The translations under genes and the position numbers were made by a program. A stretch of 11,134 nucleotides of DNA, taken from contig JAPOYZ010000137.1 of assembly GCA_026706325.1 (NCBI GenBank), positions 1 through 11,134 of the forward strand, given 5' to 3'. The notes under the pieces were generated by a model, which saw only the letters and a program-made list of their open reading frames with translations, was not told where the DNA came from and did no database searches. This DNA comes from Candidatus Aminicenantota bacterium (GTDB lineage Bacteria; Acidobacteriota; UBA6911; RPQK01; JAJDTT01). Positions 7,093-11,134 of the stretch are shown one piece after another. Position 1 is the first letter of the stretch. Each line of letters opens with the position of its first letter.

Positions 7093-8043
7093 ATGGGCGC
7101 TGTCAGAGAAATCTCGGAAGAGATGGAGATCTTCTCCAAATACCTGAAAGAACGGGGTCTACGCATGACCCACCAACGCCGGAAGGTGGTGCAGAGCTTC
7201 CTCCAGACCAGCGGCCACGTGAGCATAGATGAGCTACATCAACTGGTCAAGCAGAGCGATCGGCGGATCGGGGCGGCGACTGTCTTCCGCACGCTCAAGG
7301 CCCTGACCGCCTGCGGGTTGGCCCGTGAAGTCGACCTGCACGACGGGCGGACGCGCTTCGAGCCTCAGTACAAGCGGCCCCACCACCACCATATGGTGTG
7401 CGTCAAATGTCACGGCACCATCGAGTTCCTGAGTCCCGAACTGGAGCAGGTCCAGTCCCGCATCGTCGCCAACTACGGGTTCAATCCGGTCCAGCATCAG
7501 CTACAGATCTTCGGAGTCTGTGAAGAGTGCCAGAACCGGGTCGAGACCCACCTGGAACCGGTGCGTTCCGATCTGGTCTTTGCCCGGGACGCCTTGAGGA
7601 TCGCCATAGCGACTGAAAAACGGGGCGTCAACTTCTACAGCACGGCCTCTGAGCTGGTGAGCCACGCCTCGACCAGGTCCACGTTTCTCAGAATGCTGGA
7701 GGATGAGGAGAGTCATCTGAAGCAGCTTCAGGCGCAATGGGACCGTATGGTCGCCGATGACGAAAGGGTACTGAATGCGCCAGTCTTCCTGGATTTCGAC
7801 TTCGACACCTTGAAACGGATCTTTCCCGGAAAGGACCAGATCAAGGCTCAGCTTCGGGACAACCTGACTGCGGCCGAGGCGTTGAAGATCGCCATGACGA
7901 TGGAGAAGGACGCCTACGACTTCTTCCACGACTATGCCGACAAGTTCGAGGACACCCAGGGCAAGGAGATCTTCCTGAAGTTCGCCGAAGAGGAGTGGGA
8001 GCACTTCACCGAGATCCGCAGGGAATACGAAGCCCTGTCCTGA
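7093..8043 (+). CDS. Fur-family metalloregulator fused to a rubrerythrin-like ferritin domain
   Basis: Two domains in one uninterrupted 316-codon frame. Residues 12-155 are a Fur-type repressor: LKERGLRMTHQR (18-29), recognition helix GAATVFRTLKAL (60-71), the metal-binding run PHHHHMVC (96-103) and two CxxC pairs (C103/C106 and C143/C146) for structural zinc. Residues about 160-316 are a four-helix ferritin-like domain with a full diiron ligand set: E175 in helix 1, E205-x-x-H208 in helix 2, E271 in helix 3 and E301-x-x-H304 in helix 4. The erythrin-like domain has no rubredoxin centre. The predicted protein would bind DNA under iron or peroxide control while also binding or oxidising iron. 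The target operator is unknown; the divergent dehydrogenase promoter and its own promoter are candidates. The start at 7093 has no clear ribosome site; the ATG at 7123 is an alternative. Each domain call is strong; the joint function is inference. Confidence 0.92.
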   Translation: MGAVREISEEMEIFSKYLKERGLRMTHQRRKVVQSFLQTSGHVSIDELHQLVKQSDRRIGAATVFRTLKALTACGLAREVDLHDGRTRFEPQYKRPHHHHMVCVKCHGTIEFLSPELEQVQSRIVANYGFNPVQHQLQIFGVCEECQNRVETHLEPVRSDLVFARDALRIAIATEKRGVNFYSTASELVSHASTRSTFLRMLEDEESHLKQLQAQWDRMVADDERVLNAPVFLDFDFDTLKRIFPGKDQIKAQLRDNLTAAEALKIAMTMEKDAYDFFHDYADKFEDTQGKEIFLKFAEEEWEHFTEIRREYEALS

Positions 8044-8102
8044 CAATCCCCGGCGGAAGCCGTCACGGCATTCGGCGATCAACCTGATACGGGTGCTGGC
8101 AA

Positions 8103-8675
8103 ATGCAACTCCGGCTGGAGGGTAGTGTCCTGGAACTGGTCCAGGGGGACATTACACTCCAGCAGGTGGACGCCATCGTCAACGCCGCCAACCGGTGGCT
8201 GGCGGGTGGAGGAGGGGTGGACGGCGCCATTCACCGGCGCGGCGGACCCGCCATCATGAAGGAGACCCGCCGCCGGTATCCCGAGGGCTGCCCCACGGGC
8301 CGGGCCGTCATCACCGGAGCGGGGGACCTCCCGAGCCGCTTCGTCATCCACGCCGTGGGACCGGTCTGGAAGGGCGGAAGCAAGGGCGAGGCCGCGCTGC
8401 TGGCCTCCGCCTACCGCTGCAGCCTGGAAGCGGCGGTGACCCACGAGTGCCGCGGCATCGCCTTCCCCTCCCTGTCGACCGGAGCGTACCGCTATCCGGT
8501 GATCAAGGCCGCCCGGACCGCCGTTTCCGCCGTCATCGAGTTTCTGGAGGAACGCAGGGCCCCGGAACTGGTCCGATTCGTCCTCTTCGACGAGGCAACC
8601 TGGCGCGCATACGCCGCCGCCCTGACCAGCGTCACCGGATCTGGAAAGAATAGAGATCCGTATCCTTCAGGATGA
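8103..8675 (+). CDS. Macro-domain protein, probable ADP-ribosyl/O-acetyl-ADP-ribose hydrolase
   Basis: A 190-aa single macro domain of the YmdB/MacroD-like class, which hydrolyses O-acetyl-ADP-ribose or removes mono-ADP-ribose from proteins. Visible: QGDIT (14-18), VDAIVNAANRWLAGGGGVDGAIH (22-44) with the ADP-ribose-contacting Asn residues and Gly/Asp loop, a HAVGPVW strand (83-89) and FPSLSTGAYRYP (121-132) for the phosphate-binding loop. The size is close to the usual 170-180 aa. The last 14 or so residues form a polar tail encoded in the 44-bp tail-to-tail overlap with the - strand propeller gene. It lies 59 bp after the Fur-ferritin gene on the same strand and may be co-transcribed. The ribosome site is weak (GGGTG). 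The ADP-ribose-related fold is well supported; the exact substrate is not shown. Confidence 0.93.
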   Translation: MQLRLEGSVLELVQGDITLQQVDAIVNAANRWLAGGGGVDGAIHRRGGPAIMKETRRRYPEGCPTGRAVITGAGDLPSRFVIHAVGPVWKGGSKGEAALLASAYRCSLEAAVTHECRGIAFPSLSTGAYRYPVIKAARTAVSAVIEFLEERRAPELVRFVLFDEATWRAYAAALTSVTGSGKNRDPYPSG

Positions 8676-10134
8676 AACGGAGCCGCACCGGCTGGTCCAG
8701 CTCTTCCAGACTGCGCCCGCCGTCCCACTGGACCTTCTGGCCCACTCCGTTTCCCTCGATGGGCCGGCAGGCCTCCCGCTCGAAACCGGCGAGCGGCTTG
8801 CCGAACTGAGTGAGGGCCTCGACCCTTACGGATCCTCCAGCGGCGTCGGCGTTTACCCGGAGTTCGCCTCCCTGGTAGCGGAGTGGCCAGGTGGTCAGGA
8901 GGCCTTCTTCCTCTCCGGCGCGGACCGAGACGAATCCATCCGGCCGCAGTCGGGCAAGGCCCAAGGCGTCCCCTTCCAGGACGCGGCCCTTGTATTCGGT
9001 TCCGACCAGTGCGAAGAGGTTGCGATGGGGCACGCTGGAGCCCCGGTAGTAGATCCGGATCTCCTCGTCCCTCAAGACGGCGCACTCAGGATAGACCCGC
9101 TTGCCTTCCCAGGTCCCGGGGGTCCCCTTGAGAAAGATGTGCCGGTCGCCGACCCGCGTCCACTTCTTGCCGTCCCGGCTGAACGTGAGCTGGGCGTCCA
9201 GCGTGAAGTTGAAACCGTCCATGAATTCGGGGTCGCCCGTGTATTCGTGATAGACGATCAACATCCCCACGTACCCGCTCTCATAGGGAAAGACGGGCAT
9301 GTAGTAGAACTCCGTGCCGGCGCCGTCCCGCTCGTCAGGCACCACGACCTCCTTGAGATCCGTCCAAAGGGTGAAGTTGAAACTCTCCGCCAGACCGACT
9401 ACCCGCGTGGGGTAGGCTTCCGGAGTCCGGATCTTGGACCAGCGCAGGACGTGACCGGCGTTGGGACGGTGATAGTAGACGTAGCGCTCGCGGCGCTGAT
9501 CCCAGAAGGGGGTCGAAAGCCCGTCGCCGGTGGGCACGATCACCGGATACGGGTGCGACTCCCAGTGAAGCCCGTCGGAAGACCAGCCGACACCGATGCC
9601 GTAGGTGTCGTATTTCATGAAGGCCATCTTGTACGGGCGCTCCGGGTCGTGATCGTCATGGAAGACCCTGATCTCGGTGATGTCCTCCGGTATGACCAAC
9701 AGATTGTTCTTGCGGCTTCCCTGGAATTCCCGGAGCCCCAGGCCGGGACGCCGGAATCGAATCCCGTCCGCCGAGGTGGCGAGGCAAAGATAGTTCGTGG
9801 ATTCGGGCCGGACGTTGTACCAGAGCTTGTAAAGACGTTCCTTTTCGTCGTAGATCACGTTGGAGTAGAGGATCCGGTTGCCCTCCCAGGGCCGTTCCGC
9901 CTTGAAAATCGGATTCTCCGGCGCCTTCCGGGCGACGTGGACCCAACGGGCCGCGTTCTCGATCCGGTCGATGAGCCAGTCGTCCAGGAAGAGCTGCCGC
10001 TCGGGACCCACCTCCCGGACCGGAGCTTGCCGCTTGATGTGGTCGAACCCCTGCGCCCGGACCGAAATAGAGATTGCCAGCCCCAGCAGGCCCAGAACGA
10101 TCAACTGCCTCTCGAACTTGAACCGTGTCTTCAT
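8632..10134 (-). CDS. Secreted beta-propeller glycosidase-like protein
   Basis: A 500-aa exported protein. Residues 1-27 are a signal peptide (basic start, LIVLGLLGLAISIS core, cleavage after VRA). Residues about 46-405 look like the five-bladed propeller of GH32/GH43-type proteins: LFLDDWLIDRIEN (48-60), the RPWEG segment (81-85), KLWYN (103-107), repeated blade motifs SADGIRF, SSDGLHW and SRDGKKW, then YYRGS. Residues about 410-500 form a C-terminal beta-sandwich ending LRFILKDTDLYSFQIR, as in many Planctomycetota and Acidobacteriota proteins of this group. It probably acts on glycans outside the cytoplasm, but no substrate or catalytic residue can be assigned. The start at 10134 is chosen over an upstream ATG at 10230 because it gives a clean signal peptide and has a perfect AGGAGG seven bases upstream. 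Its 3' end overlaps the macro-domain gene. Confidence 0.9.
   Translation of the reverse strand: MKTRFKFERQLIVLGLLGLAISISVRAQGFDHIKRQAPVREVGPERQLFLDDWLIDRIENAARWVHVARKAPENPIFKAERPWEGNRILYSNVIYDEKERLYKLWYNVRPESTNYLCLATSADGIRFRRPGLGLREFQGSRKNNLLVIPEDITEIRVFHDDHDPERPYKMAFMKYDTYGIGVGWSSDGLHWESHPYPVIVPTGDGLSTPFWDQRRERYVYYHRPNAGHVLRWSKIRTPEAYPTRVVGLAESFNFTLWTDLKEVVVPDERDGAGTEFYYMPVFPYESGYVGMLIVYHEYTGDPEFMDGFNFTLDAQLTFSRDGKKWTRVGDRHIFLKGTPGTWEGKRVYPECAVLRDEEIRIYYRGSSVPHRNLFALVGTEYKGRVLEGDALGLARLRPDGFVSVRAGEEEGLLTTWPLRYQGGELRVNADAAGGSVRVEALTQFGKPLAGFEREACRPIEGNGVGQKVQWDGGRSLEELDQPVRLRFILKDTDLYSFQIR
8636..8673. terminator. Paired hairpins inside the convergent gene overlap
   Basis: A 7-bp perfect inverted repeat, CGGATCT (8636-8642) with AGATCCG (8654-8660), has an 11-base loop. 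One base after it comes a second hairpin, ATCCT (8662-8666) with AGGAT (8669-8673). Because the two converging genes overlap here, terminator function could only be encoded in their coding ends. There is no T-tract, so any role would be Rho-independent only by weak criteria, or would lie in RNA 3'-end protection. Confidence 0.35.
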
Positions 10135-10141
10135 GGAATTC

Positions 10142-10147
10142 CCTCCT
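10142..10147 (-). promoter_or_regulatory. Shine-Dalgarno site of the propeller gene
   Basis: AGGAGG read on the - strand, with a 7-base spacer to the ATG at 10134. It fixes the start and shows that the 32 extra codons upstream belong to the untranslated leader and promoter. Confidence 0.85.
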
Positions 10148-10152
10148 GACGT

Positions 10153-10171
10153 GTCACCGGCTCCCGGTGGC
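10153..10171 (-). promoter_or_regulatory. Leader hairpin or operator upstream of the propeller gene
   Basis: A perfect 6-bp inverted repeat, CACCGG (10155-10160) and CCGGTG (10164-10169) with a 3-base loop, is extended by a wobble and a G-C pair. It lies between the candidate -10 box and the Shine-Dalgarno site of the - strand gene, so it would be at the very 5' end of the transcript or act as a palindromic operator. Confidence 0.4.
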
Positions 10172-10174
10172 GGC

Positions 10175-10180
10175 AGTATA
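10175..10180 (-). promoter_or_regulatory. Candidate -10 box (TATACT) of the propeller gene
   Basis: TATACT on the - strand matches five of six -10 consensus bases and would start transcription about 33 bases before the ATG. No good -35 hexamer is found 16-18 bp upstream, so the promoter may depend on an activator or another sigma factor. Confidence 0.35.
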
Positions 10181-10271
10181 CCGGTCTGGTGAGAGCGTCG
10201 GACCAAGAAATGAGCGAAGTGCCGCAGCACCCCGGACTGTTGTGGACGGACGGGGCTGCTAATCTAAGGCA

Positions 10272-11134
10272 ATGCACGCGGAAGGGCCGCCTCTGTCTCT
10301 GTTGGGGCCGGAAGAACCGAACGGAGGCGCCAACGGGCGCACCGGCGCCGAAGGGGTTCACTGGAACCTGGACGACCTCTATCCCGGCCCCGACGCCCTG
10401 GAGAGGGATCTGGAGCGGACGCAGGACCAGGCGGCCGGTTTCGCCGAGCGGTATCGGGGTCGGGTGGGCTGTCTCGACGGCCGTGAGCTGGCTCAGGCCG
10501 TCCGCGAATACGAGGCTCTGCAGGTCGGTTTGGGACGGGCCGGCTCCTATGCCTACCTGCACTGGTGCACTGATACGCAGGATTCCCGCCGCGGCGCTCT
10601 CCTGCAGAAGACCCGGGAAGCCTCGACGCAACTGGTCCGCAAGATCCTCTTCTTCGAACTGGAGTGGCTGCAATTGGACGAGGGGCGGGCGGCCGAGTTG
10701 CTTTCCAGCCGGGAGTTGCAACCCTTCCGGCACTACCTGGAGGTGGAGCGGCTGCGGGCTCCCCACGTCCTGAGCGAGCCGGAAGAGAAAATCCTGGCGG
10801 AAAAGCGGGTGACCGGCAGGTCCGCATGGAATCGCCTCTTCGACCAGATGCACGGTGCCGCCCGCTATACCTGCGGGGATCGCAAGCTGACCCGCGAGGA
10901 ACTGCTTTCACGCCTCTATGACCCGGACCGGGAGGTGAGGCGGGAATCGGCGTTGGCCTTCAGCCGGGGCCTGGAAAACCGGGTCAGCGAGATGGCCTTC
11001 ATCTCCAACACCATGCTGGCCGACAAGGCCTCCGACGACCGGCTCAGGAAATATCCCCACTGGCTGGCCAGCCGGAACCTGGACAACGAGATCAGCGACG
11101 AAGCCGTCCAGGTCCTGGTGCAGGCGGTGACCGG
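10272..11134 (+). CDS. pepF: Oligoendopeptidase F (M3B family), 3' end beyond window
   Basis: The first 287 codons of a cytoplasmic zinc peptidase that would cleave oligopeptides. My translation in frame 3 gives VHWNLDDLYPG at residues 29-39, the conserved opening of the family. FRHYLEVERLRAPHVLSEPEEKILAEK follows further on (strong oligoendopeptidase F signature), then TGRSAWNRLFDQM and a segment typical of the family's N-terminal helical domain (REVRRESALAFSRGLENR). The catalytic HExxH lies in the missing C-terminal half. An in-frame TAA at 10260-10262 limits the start; ATG 10272 is the first in-frame ATG, with TTG 10302 as an alternative. The ribosome site is weak (AAGG). It is transcribed divergently from the propeller gene. 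The window edge cuts the gene; no frameshift is seen within the part present. Confidence 0.93.
   Translation, partial: MHAEGPPLSLLGPEEPNGGANGRTGAEGVHWNLDDLYPGPDALERDLERTQDQAAGFAERYRGRVGCLDGRELAQAVREYEALQVGLGRAGSYAYLHWCTDTQDSRRGALLQKTREASTQLVRKILFFELEWLQLDEGRAAELLSSRELQPFRHYLEVERLRAPHVLSEPEEKILAEKRVTGRSAWNRLFDQMHGAARYTCGDRKLTREELLSRLYDPDREVRRESALAFSRGLENRVSEMAFISNTMLADKASDDRLRKYPHWLASRNLDNEISDEAVQVLVQAVT

Noticed and set aside
8051..8069. Small GC hairpins (CGGC-GGAA-GCCG and GCCG-TCA-CGGC) after the Fur-ferritin gene
   Set aside because: The stems are only 4 bp, mutually exclusive and lack a T-tract; they are common by chance in GC-rich spacers.
9025..10149. A 374-codon + strand ORF opposite the propeller gene
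   Set aside because: The opposite strand has a signal peptide, perfect ribosome site and repeated propeller blade motifs. The + product shows no domain or ribosome site.
10135..10230. The 32-codon upstream extension of the propeller gene (start at 10230)
   Set aside because: It would bury the signal peptide in the interior and contains the leader hairpin and the -10-like box; the AGGAGG site supports 10134 instead.
1..11134. CRISPR array, tRNA, rRNA, insertion sequence or attachment site
   Set aside because: No regularly spaced repeats, tRNA-like cloverleaf, transposase motif or terminal inverted repeats were seen on reading either strand.

Overview
The window is GC-rich DNA, densely packed with genes on both strands, and no gene-free stretch is longer than about 140 bases. 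The best guess for the host is a member of the Acidobacteriota. It carries a very large Oar-like TonB-dependent receptor with an N-terminal carboxypeptidase-regulatory-like domain, a gene type strongly expanded in that phylum. It also carries a secreted beta-propeller glycosidase-like protein of a kind common in Acidobacteriota and Planctomycetota. This placement is inferred from gene content only.

Left part (1-5445, all + strand): an Oar-like outer-membrane receptor is followed 9 bases later by a PF01637/DUF234-type ATPase that lacks its P-loop end. A TGATG stop/start overlap then leads into a putative gluzincin-type zinc metallopeptidase. After that comes a 60-codon ORF resembling the C-terminal end of a restriction-endonuclease-like fold. 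The ATPase, protease and small ORF look like an accessory or partly degraded module abutting the receptor gene. A long bulged hairpin (5460-5509) separates this run from the next gene, which points the opposite way.

Middle part (5536-8675): a methylmalonate-semialdehyde dehydrogenase gene (- strand) is divergent from a single ORF encoding a Fur-family repressor fused to a complete rubrerythrin-like diiron domain (+). This fusion is the most unusual protein in the window. A macro-domain protein (probable ADP-ribose/O-acetyl-ADP-ribose hydrolase) follows on the same strand.

Right part (8632-11134): a secreted beta-propeller protein (- strand) has its 3' end overlapping the macro-domain gene tail to tail by 44 bp. 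Divergent from it is the start of an oligoendopeptidase F gene (+), which runs off the window. The 137-bp divergent spacer holds a strong Shine-Dalgarno site, a TATACT -10-like box and a perfect hairpin in the leader of the propeller gene.

The genes do not form one obvious pathway. The receptor and propeller protein suit a scavenging, polysaccharide- or peptide-using life. The dehydrogenase suits valine, inositol or beta-alanine breakdown, and the Fur-ferritin fusion suits iron or peroxide handling.
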